A stretch of 64,000 nt of DNA from contig NZ_CP065958.1 of assembly GCF_041270065.1 (NCBI RefSeq), positions 7,440,001-7,504,000 on the forward strand, in the 5' to 3' direction. Positions 1 to 7,833 of the stretch are shown in pieces. This stretch comes from Streptomyces fradiae. GTDB lineage: Bacteria > Actinomycetota > Actinomycetes > Streptomycetales > Streptomycetaceae. The notes under the pieces were generated by a model that saw only the letters and a program-made list of their open reading frames with translations, was not told the DNA's origin and ran no database searches. Positions within the stretch are counted from its first letter, which is position 1. Every line of letters begins with the position of its first letter. A program made the position numbers and the translations under genes.

Positions 1-770
1 CGCCCCGGTCTGGGGCCCGGTCCGAGCCCGGGCCCGAGGTCCGGCCTGAGACCCGGCCCGCGGCCCGGATCCTGGTCGTGGACGACGATCCGACCGTGGC
101 CGAGGTGGTGACCGGCTACCTCGACCGGTCCGGGTTCGCGGTGGAGCACGCGGCCGACGGCCCCGAGGCCCTGCTGCGTGCCGGTGAGCGGTGGCCGGAC
201 CTCGTGCTCCTCGACCTCATGCTGCCGGGCCTGGACGGCCTGGAGGTGTGCCGCAGGCTGCGGGAGACCGGGCCTGTTCCGGTGATCATGCTGACCGCGC
301 GCGGCGACGAGGAGGACCGGATCACCGGCCTGGAGGTCGGCGCGGACGACTACGTCACCAAGCCGTTCAGCCCGCGCGAGCTGGTGCTGCGGGTCGAGTC
401 CGTGCTGCGCCGCAGCCGCGCGGCCACCGGACCGGCGGCTCCCCGGCCGGTCCTGCGCGCCGCCGGCCTCACCGTCGACCCGGTCACCCGCCGGGCCACC
501 CGGGAGGGGCATGAACTCGCTCTCACCCTCAGGGAGTTCGACCTCCTCGCGTATCTTCTGGAGCACCCCGGAGCCGCGCACACCAGGGAGGAACTGATGC
601 GGCAGGTGTGGGGCTGGGACTTCGGCGACCTGTCCACGGTCACGGTCCACGTCCGGCGCCTGCGCGCCAAGATCGAGGACGACCCGGCCAGGCCCCGGCT
701 GATCCGGACGGTGTGGGGCGTCGGCTACCGCTTCGAGCCGGAGGGCACGGACGGGGGCGTGGTGTCATGA
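1..770 (+). CDS. OmpR/PhoB-family response regulator (5' end outside window)
   Basis: Cytoplasmic two-component response regulator. The reading frame is open to the left edge, and the family's N-terminal strand RILVVDDDP lies before the first in-window GTG at 78, so the true start is upstream or very near the edge. A receiver domain shows the acidic pair DD, the phospho-acceptor Asp in LVLLDLMLPG, the Thr of MLTARG and the Lys of YVTKPFSPREL. It is followed by a C-terminal winged helix (LTLREFDLLAYL ... VHVRRLRAKIE ... VWGVGYRFEP). The stop overlaps the start of the histidine kinase (ATGA), so the two are co-translated. Nothing here shows which signal or target genes it serves. Confidence 0.93.
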   Translation, partial: PRSGARSEPGPEVRPETRPAARILVVDDDPTVAEVVTGYLDRSGFAVEHAADGPEALLRAGERWPDLVLLDLMLPGLDGLEVCRRLRETGPVPVIMLTARGDEEDRITGLEVGADDYVTKPFSPRELVLRVESVLRRSRAATGPAAPRPVLRAAGLTVDPVTRRATREGHELALTLREFDLLAYLLEHPGAAHTREELMRQVWGWDFGDLSTVTVHVRRLRAKIEDDPARPRLIRTVWGVGYRFEPEGTDGGVVS

Positions 771-1879
771 AGGACCTCCTGCTGATCGCGGTGTTCGCCC
801 TGGCCGGGGCCGTGTGCGCCGGGCTCGGCGGAGCGCTGGTGCTCCGCCTCGTACGGCGCCGCTCGGTCGCGGTCTCCCTGACCGTGGTCGCGGCCGTCAC
901 GGTGACCGCGATGCTCGCCGGGACGCTCGCGGTCGCCCAGGCGATGTTCCTGTCCGCGCACGACCTGTGGGTGGTGACCGTCGTCGTGGCCATGGCGGCG
1001 CTCGTCTCGCTCGGCACCGCCCTGGTCTTGGGCCGCTGGGTGGTGGCCCGCAGCCGGGCCCTCGCCCGCGCCGCGCGCGACTTCGGCGACGGCGGCAGCT
1101 TCGCTGCCCCGGACGGCGCCGCCACCGCCGAACTCGCCGCGCTCACCCGGGAACTGGCCGCCACCAGCGCGAAGCTGGACGCCTCCCGGCGCCGTGAGCG
1201 CTCGCTCGAGGCCTCCCGCCGGGAACTCGTCGCGTGGATCTCCCACGACCTGCGCACCCCGCTGGCGGGACTGCGGGCCATGGCCGAGGCCCTGGAGGAC
1301 GGCATGGCCGCCGACCCCGCCCGCTACCACCGGCAGATCCGCACCGAGGTCGAGCGCCTCACGACCATGGTCACCGACCTCTTCGAGCTCTCCCGCATCC
1401 ACGCCGGCGCGCTGGCCATCAGCCCGAGCCGCATGTCCGTGTACGACCTCGTGGGCGACGCCCTGAGCGGCGCCGACCCGCTCGCCCGCGAGCACGGGGT
1501 GCGTCTGGTGGGGGAGGAGGTCGAAGCGGTGCCCGTCGAGGTGGACGGCAAGGAGATGACCCGGGTCCTCGCGAACCTGCTCGTCAACGCCATCCGCCAC
1601 ACACCGGCCGACGGCACGGTCGCGGTGGCGGCCGAACGGCGTGCCGGCGCCGTCGTCCTGTCCGTCACCGACGGCTGCGGCGGCATCGCCGACGACGACC
1701 TGCCCCGCGTCTTCGACACCGGCTGGCGCGGCACCGAGGCCCGCACCCCACCGGGCGGCGCCGGCCTCGGCCTCGCCATCGTCCGCGGCATCGTCGAGGC
1801 CCACGCGGGCCGCACCGAGGTCCACAACGTCCCCGGCGGCTGCCGCTTCGAGGTCACCCTCCCGGCCGCGCCGCACTGA
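767..1879 (+). CDS. Sensor histidine kinase, partner of the preceding regulator
   Basis: Membrane histidine kinase of 370 residues. Three hydrophobic segments lie at about 4-28, 34-60 and 65-90, with almost no extracellular sensor loop, so it probably senses within the membrane or through a partner. A HAMP-like/coiled linker follows at about 90-150, then the HisKA H-box SHDLRTPLAG (His160), N-box NLLVNAIRHTP, G1 DGCGGIADDD and G2 GGAGLGLAIVRG. It starts at the ATG that overlaps the regulator stop (ATGA). The much longer frame upstream is a shadow of the regulator. Family and catalytic competence are clear; the signal is unknown. Confidence 0.93.
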   Translation: MKDLLLIAVFALAGAVCAGLGGALVLRLVRRRSVAVSLTVVAAVTVTAMLAGTLAVAQAMFLSAHDLWVVTVVVAMAALVSLGTALVLGRWVVARSRALARAARDFGDGGSFAAPDGAATAELAALTRELAATSAKLDASRRRERSLEASRRELVAWISHDLRTPLAGLRAMAEALEDGMAADPARYHRQIRTEVERLTTMVTDLFELSRIHAGALAISPSRMSVYDLVGDALSGADPLAREHGVRLVGEEVEAVPVEVDGKEMTRVLANLLVNAIRHTPADGTVAVAAERRAGAVVLSVTDGCGGIADDDLPRVFDTGWRGTEARTPPGGAGLGLAIVRGIVEAHAGRTEVHNVPGGCRFEVTLPAAPH

Positions 1880-2874
1880 CCGCCGCCGACCCCGCTGCCG
1901 CGGGCAGACGGTCGGCCCGCCCCGCACCCCGCCGCCGGCTGCCCCGCGCCTGCCGCCAGGGCCCGGCTGCCCCGAGCCCCGCCGCCGGCCATCCGGCTGC
2001 CCCGCGCCTGCCGCCAGGGCCCGGCTGCCCCGAGCCCTCTGCCGGGCCGGCCGGCCCGCGCCCCGCCGGCCTCCGGCTGCCCCGTCCTCCGCCGAGGCCC
2101 GGCCGGCCCGCGCCCGTCGCCGGGGCCGGGCAGCCCTGTACCCGACGCCGGGCCTGGCCGACCCCTGGCCCGGCCGGCCTCGCCCTCCTCCGCCTAGCGC
2201 TCGGCCTCGGCCAGGCCCGCCAGGGCCGGAGGGGCTCGTGCTGCTCCGGCGACCGGGCCGCTAGGGGGTGTCTCGTCGACCTGGTCGGGCTCGCGACTCC
2301 CCAAGGGCTTCGCCTGGGTGGGGTACCCCCGGCGAAGCCAGGGGCGGCCCCGCCGCCGCTTCCCCCAGGGCCTGTCCGGCGGATCATGGCCGGGTCCGCG
2401 ACTCCCCCAGAGCTTCGCCTGGGTGGTGCCCCCAGCACGGCACTCCCCCTGGGCCCTGCGGGCCCGGTGGGGGTACCTCCGGCGAAGCCAGGGGGCGGAC
2501 CCCCAGGCTGCTTCCCCCATGCCCTGGCGGGCCTGGGGAGACCCCAAGCCGAAACGCCCCGATAGCTCCGCTTTCCACACGCTCCGGCGCCTTGCCATGC
2601 TTCCCCTCGGCCCTGGCGGGCCTGGGGAGACCCTATGCACCAGACGCCGAGGCCTGTCCGACCCTGATCCGCCGGACAGGCCCTAGACCCCGGCGGGCCC
2701 GGGGAGACCCCGCGCCGAAGCCGCCCCGACAGCTCCGCTGTCGCGACGCTCCGACGCCTTGCGGCGCACCGGACCGGGGCGCGCCCCTGGGCCCTGCGGG
2801 CCCGACGGTGCCCCCACCCAGGCGGGGCTCCGGGGGAGCCGCTCCCCGATCCGGCCTGATCGACAAGGCACCCG
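1880..2874. repeat. Non-coding mosaic of diverged repeats, about 1 kb
   Basis: I find no credible gene here; the frames are Pro/Arg/Gly-rich shadows. The left half (about 1880-2230) is low-complexity GC-rich sequence. The right half holds several diverged copies of the same blocks. One 70-bp block at 2524-2594 recurs at 2689-2762, with a partial copy at 2610-2633. The motif starting GCGACTCCCC..CTTCGCCTGGGTGG occurs near 2291 and 2398. CGGCGAAGCCAGGG occurs near 2329 and 2479. CTGGGCCCTGCGGGCCCG occurs near 2449 and 2788. A 20-base motif at 2367-2386 is inverted at 2665-2684. Dispersed intergenic repeats of this style are common in Streptomyces; I see no transposase. Confidence 0.7.
2651..2682. 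repeat. Perfect 10-bp inverted repeat inside the mosaic
   Basis: GGCCTGTCCG at 2651-2660 is followed, after a 12-base loop, by its exact complement CGGACAGGCC at 2673-2682. The right arm belongs to the 20-base motif (2665-2684) that is also present inverted at 2367-2386. It can fold as a hairpin in either strand and may end transcription of the epimerase gene or the two-component operon. Confidence 0.6.
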
Positions 2875-3924
2875 CTAGCGCAGCTCCGCGCGCGCGAACT
2901 CCCGCATTCCCGCCTCGAATTCGACCTGCGGCTTCCAGCCGAGCTCCCGGCGGAGCCGGGACGAGTCCGCCGTCACGTGGCGGACGTCGCCCAGCCGGTA
3001 CTCGCCCGTGGTGATCGGCGGCGGCCCGCCGTACGCGTGGGCGAGCGCGCGGGCCATGTCCCCGACCGTGCGGGGATCGCCGCTGCCGGTGTTGTACGCG
3101 GTGAACGAGCCGGCGGCCAGGCCGTGCGCGGCCTCCAGGGCCAGGGCCGCCGCCTCGGCGACGTCGCGGACGTGGACGAAGTCGCGGCGCTGGCCGCCGT
3201 CCTCGAAGACGCGGGGGGCCTCGCCGCGGGCGAGCGCGGAGCGGAACAGGGAGGCCACTCCGGCGTAGGGGGTGTCCCGGGGCATGCCGGGGCCGTAGAC
3301 GTTGTGGTAGCGCAGCGACACCGTCCGGCCGCCGGTCGCGCGGGACCAGGCGGCGCCGAGGTGTTCCTGTGCGAGCTTCGTCGCCGCGTAGACGTTGCGC
3401 GGGTCCGCCGGCGCGTCCTCGGTCACGAGGCCCGGCGTGAGCGCGGCCCCGCACAGGGGGCAGCCGGGCTCGAAGCGGCCCGCGGCCAGATCCGCCTCGT
3501 GGCGCGGGGCCGGCCGGACCACACCGTGCCGGGCGCACTCGTAGCGGCCCTCGCCGTAGACCACCATCGAGCCGGCGAGGACCAGCTCCCGCACCCCGGC
3601 CCCGGCCATCGCGGCGAGCAGCACCGCCGTGCCGAGATCGTTGCACCCGACGTACTCCGGCGCGTCCGCGAAGTCCTTGCCCAGGCCCACCATCGCCGCC
3701 TGGTGGCACACCGCGTCCACGCCCCGCAGGGCCTCCGCGACGGCCGTGCCGTCCCGGACGTCCGCGACGACCAGCTCCTCACCGGGGCGCGCCGCGCGCG
3801 GCGGACCGGAGTGCGCGGACGGCAGCAGGACGTCGTAGGAGACGACGTCATGGCCGCGCGCGAGGAGCGCGTCGACGATCTGGGTTCCGATGAATCCGGC
3901 TCCGCCGGTGACCAATACCCGCAT
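2875..3924 (-). CDS. NAD-dependent nucleotide-sugar epimerase, likely dTDP-L-rhamnose 4-epimerase type
   Basis: Extended short-chain dehydrogenase/reductase of 349 residues. The start is set at MRVLVTGGAGFIG, which places the GxxGxxG Rossmann motif at residues 7-13; the frame extends 17 codons further but that stretch is non-family sequence. The catalytic Ser is near 119, with Tyr179 and Lys183 in NVYAATK. An insertion with Cys130, His133, Cys155 and Cys158 looks like a small zinc site, and with the VTEDAPADPRNVYAATK block it recalls the dTDP-L-rhamnose 4-epimerase branch rather than GalE. It likely makes a 6-deoxy sugar for cell-surface or natural-product glycosylation. It stands alone, with no other sugar genes nearby. 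The substrate is inferred from recalled family motifs. Confidence 0.82.
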   Translation of the reverse strand: MRVLVTGGAGFIGTQIVDALLARGHDVVSYDVLLPSAHSGPPRAARPGEELVVADVRDGTAVAEALRGVDAVCHQAAMVGLGKDFADAPEYVGCNDLGTAVLLAAMAGAGVRELVLAGSMVVYGEGRYECARHGVVRPAPRHEADLAAGRFEPGCPLCGAALTPGLVTEDAPADPRNVYAATKLAQEHLGAAWSRATGGRTVSLRYHNVYGPGMPRDTPYAGVASLFRSALARGEAPRVFEDGGQRRDFVHVRDVAEAAALALEAAHGLAAGSFTAYNTGSGDPRTVGDMARALAHAYGGPPPITTGEYRLGDVRHVTADSSRLRRELGWKPQVEFEAGMREFARAELR

Positions 3925-3978
3925 ACCGCCCCACGCTAGAGGGCCGAGGCCCCGGTCCGGCCGCACCACGACCACCCG

Positions 3979-4677
3979 TCACTTTTCCGTAAGAGCTCGC
4001 CGTTCCCGTCTCCAGTACGGGTGCTCCCGCGCGGCCCAGTCGCGGTCCACCAGACCGGTGCGCATCCCGAGCCGGGCCTCCGGATCCCGCGCCGCCATCC
4101 GGATGTGCCCGGCCGCCACCACGGCGACGGCCGCGGCGAGCCAGTCGTGGACGAACGTCGCACCCGTCCGCACCGACGGCGGCGCGAGGTGGGTGAGCCA
4201 CATCAGCAGCCCGGTACCGACGAGCACGAGCATCGTCCCGAGCGTCCACTGCGCATACAGCTTCTGCCCGGCGTTGAACTTCCCCGCCGGGCGGTACGGA
4301 TCACGGGACCGCACCGCCCGCAGCCACGCCCGGTCGAGCGGGGTGAACCGGCTGAGCCGGGCCGCGTCCGCGCGCAGCGCCCGGAAGAGCAGTCCGAGCA
4401 GCAGGGGTACGGGCAGGGCGAGACCGCACCACACGTGCACGGTCACGACAAGCCGGCGGCGCCCGACCAGTTCGGCCAGGGGCGTCACGTACAGACAGGC
4501 GGCGGTGGCCAGGCAGGTCAGCATCAGCGCCGCGGTGGTGCGATGCGCCCAGCGCACGGGGCGGGCGAAGCGCAGCAGACGGCCGGGGCCGGGGCCGGGG
4601 CCAGAGCGGGATTCGGAGCCGGATTCGGGGTCGGAGCCGGATTCGAAGTCGGAGGCGGAGTCAGGCAGTCGGCGCAT
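3979..4677 (-). CDS. Cytochrome b561-like membrane subunit
   Basis: Membrane di-heme cytochrome b of 232 residues that would pass electrons between the quinone pool and the molybdoenzyme encoded just upstream. The start at 4677 overlaps the stop of that gene by 17 bases, implying coupled translation. The N-terminal 32 residues are an Asp/Ser/Glu/Gly low-complexity tail encoded by imperfect tandem repeats (about 4612-4665). Four hydrophobic segments follow, with His45, His81, His177 and His191 placed to ligate two hemes. It is comparable in role to MsrQ or formate-dehydrogenase gamma subunits; the exact physiological partner is inferred from gene order. Confidence 0.83.
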   Translation of the reverse strand: MRRLPDSASDFESGSDPESGSESRSGPGPGPGRLLRFARPVRWAHRTTAALMLTCLATAACLYVTPLAELVGRRRLVVTVHVWCGLALPVPLLLGLLFRALRADAARLSRFTPLDRAWLRAVRSRDPYRPAGKFNAGQKLYAQWTLGTMLVLVGTGLLMWLTHLAPPSVRTGATFVHDWLAAAVAVVAAGHIRMAARDPEARLGMRTGLVDRDWAAREHPYWRRERRALTEK

Positions 4678-5374
4678 CGTCCCGCCCGTTCGACCGGCCG
4701 ACCCAGGCGTCGACGTCGTAGCCGTACCGCTCCCAGTAGCCCGGCCGCACCGTCGGGGTGACGGTGATGCCCGACAGCCACTTGGCGGACTTGTAGAAGT
4801 ACATCGGCGCCACATACAGCCGTACCGGCCCGCCGTGGGCATGGGAGACCGGGGCGTCCTGCATCCGCAGCGCCAGCAGGACGTCGTCACGGCGCGCCTG
4901 ATCGAGCGTGAGGCTCTCGGTGTACGTGCCGTCGAAGCAGGTGAACCGCACCGCGCCGGCCCCCGCCCGGACCCCCGCGACGTCCAGGAGGTGCGCGAGG
5001 GAGACGCCCTCGAACGGTGTGTCCGGCACCCGCCAGCCGGTCACACACTGCACGTCCCGCACGATGCGGCGCTGCGGCATGGCCCGCAGGTCGGCCAGGC
5101 GGTAGCGGGCCGGCCGGTCGACCAGGCCGTCCACCGTCAGCGCGTAGGTCCGCTCGGTGCGGGCCGGCACCGAGGAGACCACGGAGTAGTAGCGGAAGCC
5201 GCCGCCGCCCGGCAGCAGCGCGGTCAGCCCGGTCGGATCCTTGGCGGCGACGGCGCTCTGGGCCTGCTGGAGGTACGGTCCCGCCGCGACGCCGGCGGCG
5301 CCGAGCCCGAGCAGACCGAGGACGACGCGGCGGCCCACGGGGGTGCCTCGGGGGTGTTCGTCTGTGCTGTTCAC
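4661..5374 (-). CDS. Molybdopterin-dependent oxidoreductase (sulfite oxidase/YedY fold), exported
   Basis: A 237-residue enzyme with one oxidoreductase molybdopterin-binding domain. The N-terminus has a twin-arginine type signal (GRRVVLGLLGLGAAG, Arg15-Arg16), consistent with folded export with cofactor. Cys110 in RDVQCVTGW is the expected molybdenum ligand, and LVDRPARYRLADL and the GGPVRLYVAP region are family landmarks. It lacks the C-terminal dimerisation domain of true sulfite oxidases, as MsrP/YedY proteins do. It is the first gene of a two-gene unit with the cytochrome b. The substrate (methionine sulfoxide, sulfite or another) cannot be read from the sequence. Confidence 0.87.
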   Translation of the reverse strand: MNSTDEHPRGTPVGRRVVLGLLGLGAAGVAAGPYLQQAQSAVAAKDPTGLTALLPGGGGFRYYSVVSSVPARTERTYALTVDGLVDRPARYRLADLRAMPQRRIVRDVQCVTGWRVPDTPFEGVSLAHLLDVAGVRAGAGAVRFTCFDGTYTESLTLDQARRDDVLLALRMQDAPVSHAHGGPVRLYVAPMYFYKSAKWLSGITVTPTVRPGYWERYGYDVDAWVGRSNGRDDAPTA

Positions 5375-5464
5375 GCCCCCGATACGACCAGCTCTCCCCG
5401 CCCGGGAACAGGGCCGGCGCCGTTCCGTCAGACTTTCGTCATCAGTCCCTCGCGGCTGCTGCCA

Positions 5465-6157
5465 CTACTGCCGGGCGGCGGCCTGCTCGTCGGGAGCCGT
5501 CACGGTCGCCGCCTTGCCTTCCTGGAGTTCCTGAAGGCGCTTGAGCGTCGCGGCGAGCACGGCCTGGGTGCCCGACGGGTCGCCCGCGGTTCCGCCCTCG
5601 GTGCGCACCCGGATGTTGACCTTGCCCGAACGCACGTACCCGTAGACGGAGTCCTCGCTGAGACCGGGGTTGACGACGAGCGTGTTCTCGTCGCCCACGG
5701 GGACCTTCGGGCTCTGCTGCTTGCTCGTCTCGGTGCCCTTCCAGGCCACGTACTGGCGGTGGGCGTCCTCGGCCGTCTTGAACAGACAGATGTGTATGTG
5801 CGTCATGTCGATCGTGGAGCCGTTGTACTCGTACGAGGCGTCACTGCCGCGGAGCCAGCCCGCCGGGGCGGAGTCGGCGCCCTTCGTGCCGTTGCAGTAC
5901 TGCCCGTCCGTCACCGACTTGTCGTCGTGCAGGGTCCAGCCGGGAAGGGTCTCGCCGTCGCCGAGCAGGGCCTGCGAGAGGTGGGCCTGGCTGAGTTCCT
6001 CGGTGATCGGCCGCGGAGCGGCCGCCGGCTTGTCCTCCTTCTTCTTCTGCGTGCCGTCGGCCGGGGCGGACCCGTCGCCGCCGGAGGAACAGGCGGTGAG
6101 CGCGGCCATCCCGACGAGGGCGGTGGCGAGGGTGAGACGTATGCGTGACATGGACAC
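5465..6157 (-). CDS. Predicted lipoprotein of unknown function
   Basis: A 230-residue secreted lipoprotein. The signal peptide ends in the lipobox LTAC with Cys23 as the modified residue, followed by a Ser/Gly/Asp linker and a Lys/Glu-rich stretch (KKKEDK). The mature domain contains two or three Cys that could pair outside the cell. The start is GTG at 6157 or ATG at 6151; neither has a strong ribosome site. I do not recognise a named domain with certainty. It lies tail-to-head downstream of the hydrolase gene but is separated from it by a strong terminator, so it is probably its own unit. Confidence 0.8.
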   Translation of the reverse strand: MSMSRIRLTLATALVGMAALTACSSGGDGSAPADGTQKKKEDKPAAAPRPITEELSQAHLSQALLGDGETLPGWTLHDDKSVTDGQYCNGTKGADSAPAGWLRGSDASYEYNGSTIDMTHIHICLFKTAEDAHRQYVAWKGTETSKQQSPKVPVGDENTLVVNPGLSEDSVYGYVRSGKVNIRVRTEGGTAGDPSGTQAVLAATLKRLQELQEGKAATVTAPDEQAAARQ

Positions 6158-6184
6158 ACACTATCGACTGGTGATCTTGGTGGC

Positions 6185-6223
6185 GGCCACGTCCGGGCCG
6201 CGCGGGGCGGCCCGGACGTGGCC
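6185..6223 (-). terminator. Strong stem-loop terminator after the two-domain hydrolase gene
   Basis: A perfect 15-bp stem (6185-6199 with 6209-6223) around a 9-base loop, six bases past the hydrolase stop codon. There is no U-tract, as is usual for Streptomyces terminators. Confidence 0.8.
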
Positions 6224-6229
6224 CGGGGT

Positions 6230-7735
6230 TCAGCGACCCGCCGTCAGATGCCGTACGACCGAGGCGGCGGCCCTGGTCACCGCCTCCCGGGTCTCGGGAA
6301 GGTGGTCGATCGCCTCGAAACCGTGGTGGGCGAGCGGCACGTCGATCAGCTCCACCTCCGCGCCCGTGCGCTCCGCGACCGCCAGGAACGCGTCGACCGT
6401 CTCCTGGAACGGCGGATGCTCCAGGCCCGCCCGGGTCAGCACGACCGGCGGGCTCGCCGCCGTCAGCGCCTCCGCCGGACGGAAGCGGGCGTCCACCTGG
6501 CGCCAGTCGGACAGCGGCGCGAGCACCGGATAGTTCAGCGCCACGCAGCGCAGCCACGGCGGCGGGGCCGCGAGCCAGTCCGCCGCGAGCAGGCCGCCGC
6601 CGGAGAAGATCCACAGCGCGATCCGGTCCGGGTCCACCCGCGGGTCCGTCCGGAGCAGCTCAAGGGCCCGCGCCAGGTCCCCGGCGGCGTGCGGATAGTC
6701 CGCGAGGCCGTACAGCCGGTGGTCGAGCGTGACGCCCACGACGCCGAGACCCGCCACGTAACGCCCGTACCCCTGGAAGAAGGCGCTGTCCCGCGGCGTC
6801 GGCTTCTGGTCCGGCGACACCGGCCCGCCGTGCACGAACAGCACGGCCGGGCGCGGCCCCTCGGCCTCCGGGAGGTACAGGTCGATCGGTCCGTGCCGCT
6901 CGGACGGCCGCTCCGGTACGTCGAGCAGGAAGCCCCCGCCCTCGAAGGGGGACGCCGTCTCCGGTACGGAGAGCCGCACGCCCTCGTCCGCCGCCGCCCC
7001 CAGCAGTGCCTCGGCGAGCGGGCCGGGCGCGGACAGCATCGGCCAGTGACCGGTCTCCAGCTCGAAGAAGGTCACCGTGGGGGAGGCCAGCACCCGGAAC
7101 CGCGGCGGGCCCGCGGCGAGCAGCATCTCCACGCCCGAGATCCCCGGGCCGTTCGCGGTGCACAGCACGCCCGTCGTCGGCCGGTCGAACGGGCTGCCGG
7201 TCAGCCGCAGCGGCTGGGTCAGGGTGCGCACCGGCTGCGGCGCGGCCAGCCGGTCGAGCCGGGCCAGATCCGCCGCCGACAGGCCCTCCGTACTGCCCCA
7301 CCGTGCCCACTCCGCCCCCGACGGCGGGGGTACGAGCCCGTCCGCGCCGGCCCGCCCGACGGCGGTCGGGTCCGGGACGAAGGCGCTGGCCGGATCCCCG
7401 TCGCCCGGCAGCCCCGCGTCCAGGTAGACCACCCGCGCGATCCGCCCGGCCCGCCGGTCGGCGGCGCCGAGGACGGGGTGGATGCCGTAGTCGTGCCCGA
7501 CGAGGACGACCTCGCCCGCGTCCGGGCCGGTCCCCGCCTCGTCGATCGCCCGCAGCACGTCCCCGATGTGCGTCTCCAGGTCCGTCTCCGTCTGCGTACC
7601 GGCGCGCTCGTCGCCCGCCATGCCGGTGAGCGTCACCGGGTACGCGGCGGCCCCGGCCCTCCGCAGCCGCTCCGCCACCTCGTCCCAGACCCAGCCGCCG
7701 GTGAAGGGCCCGGACACCAACACGAAAGCGGTCAT
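6230..7735 (-). CDS. Fused double alpha/beta hydrolase
   Basis: A 501-residue cytoplasmic protein made of two alpha/beta-hydrolase domains. Domain 1 (about 1-235) opens with FVLVSGPFTGGWVWDEV and has the nucleophile elbow VGHDYG, so the nucleophile position holds Asp82 instead of the Ser usual in this esterase subgroup; Asp there is characteristic of haloalkane dehalogenases and epoxide hydrolases. Domain 2 (about 265-500) has an oxyanion motif FVHGGPV, an elbow-like IFSGGG and a possible catalytic His in LAHHGFEAID. A good ribosome site (GAGGAGAGG) precedes the ATG. It is read from a MerR-type promoter shared with the divergent regulator, so it is the likely target of that regulator. The substrate is unknown. 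Confidence 0.84.
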   Translation of the reverse strand: MTAFVLVSGPFTGGWVWDEVAERLRRAGAAAYPVTLTGMAGDERAGTQTETDLETHIGDVLRAIDEAGTGPDAGEVVLVGHDYGIHPVLGAADRRAGRIARVVYLDAGLPGDGDPASAFVPDPTAVGRAGADGLVPPPSGAEWARWGSTEGLSAADLARLDRLAAPQPVRTLTQPLRLTGSPFDRPTTGVLCTANGPGISGVEMLLAAGPPRFRVLASPTVTFFELETGHWPMLSAPGPLAEALLGAAADEGVRLSVPETASPFEGGGFLLDVPERPSERHGPIDLYLPEAEGPRPAVLFVHGGPVSPDQKPTPRDSAFFQGYGRYVAGLGVVGVTLDHRLYGLADYPHAAGDLARALELLRTDPRVDPDRIALWIFSGGGLLAADWLAAPPPWLRCVALNYPVLAPLSDWRQVDARFRPAEALTAASPPVVLTRAGLEHPPFQETVDAFLAVAERTGAEVELIDVPLAHHGFEAIDHLPETREAVTRAAASVVRHLTAGR

Positions 7736-7777
7736 CGCCCTCTCCTCTCCTCGCGTCGTTCGTTCCGTTCGCGGGGA

Positions 7778-7808
7778 ACCGTAGGAACTCCCCCAGGGGG
7801 AGGTTCAA
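7778..7808 (-). promoter_or_regulatory. MerR-type promoter and operator for the hydrolase gene
   Basis: On the minus strand a -35 TTGAAC (7803-7808) and a -10 TACGGT (7778-7783) are separated by 19 bases, the overlong spacer typical of promoters activated by MerR-family proteins. The spacer region is a palindrome: GAAC..GTTC outer arms (7785-7806) around CTCCCCC-A-GGGGGAG. It sits between the hydrolase and the divergent MerR gene. Confidence 0.82.
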
Positions 7809-7833
7809 GGCGAGCGCCGTTAGGGTCGGGAGC

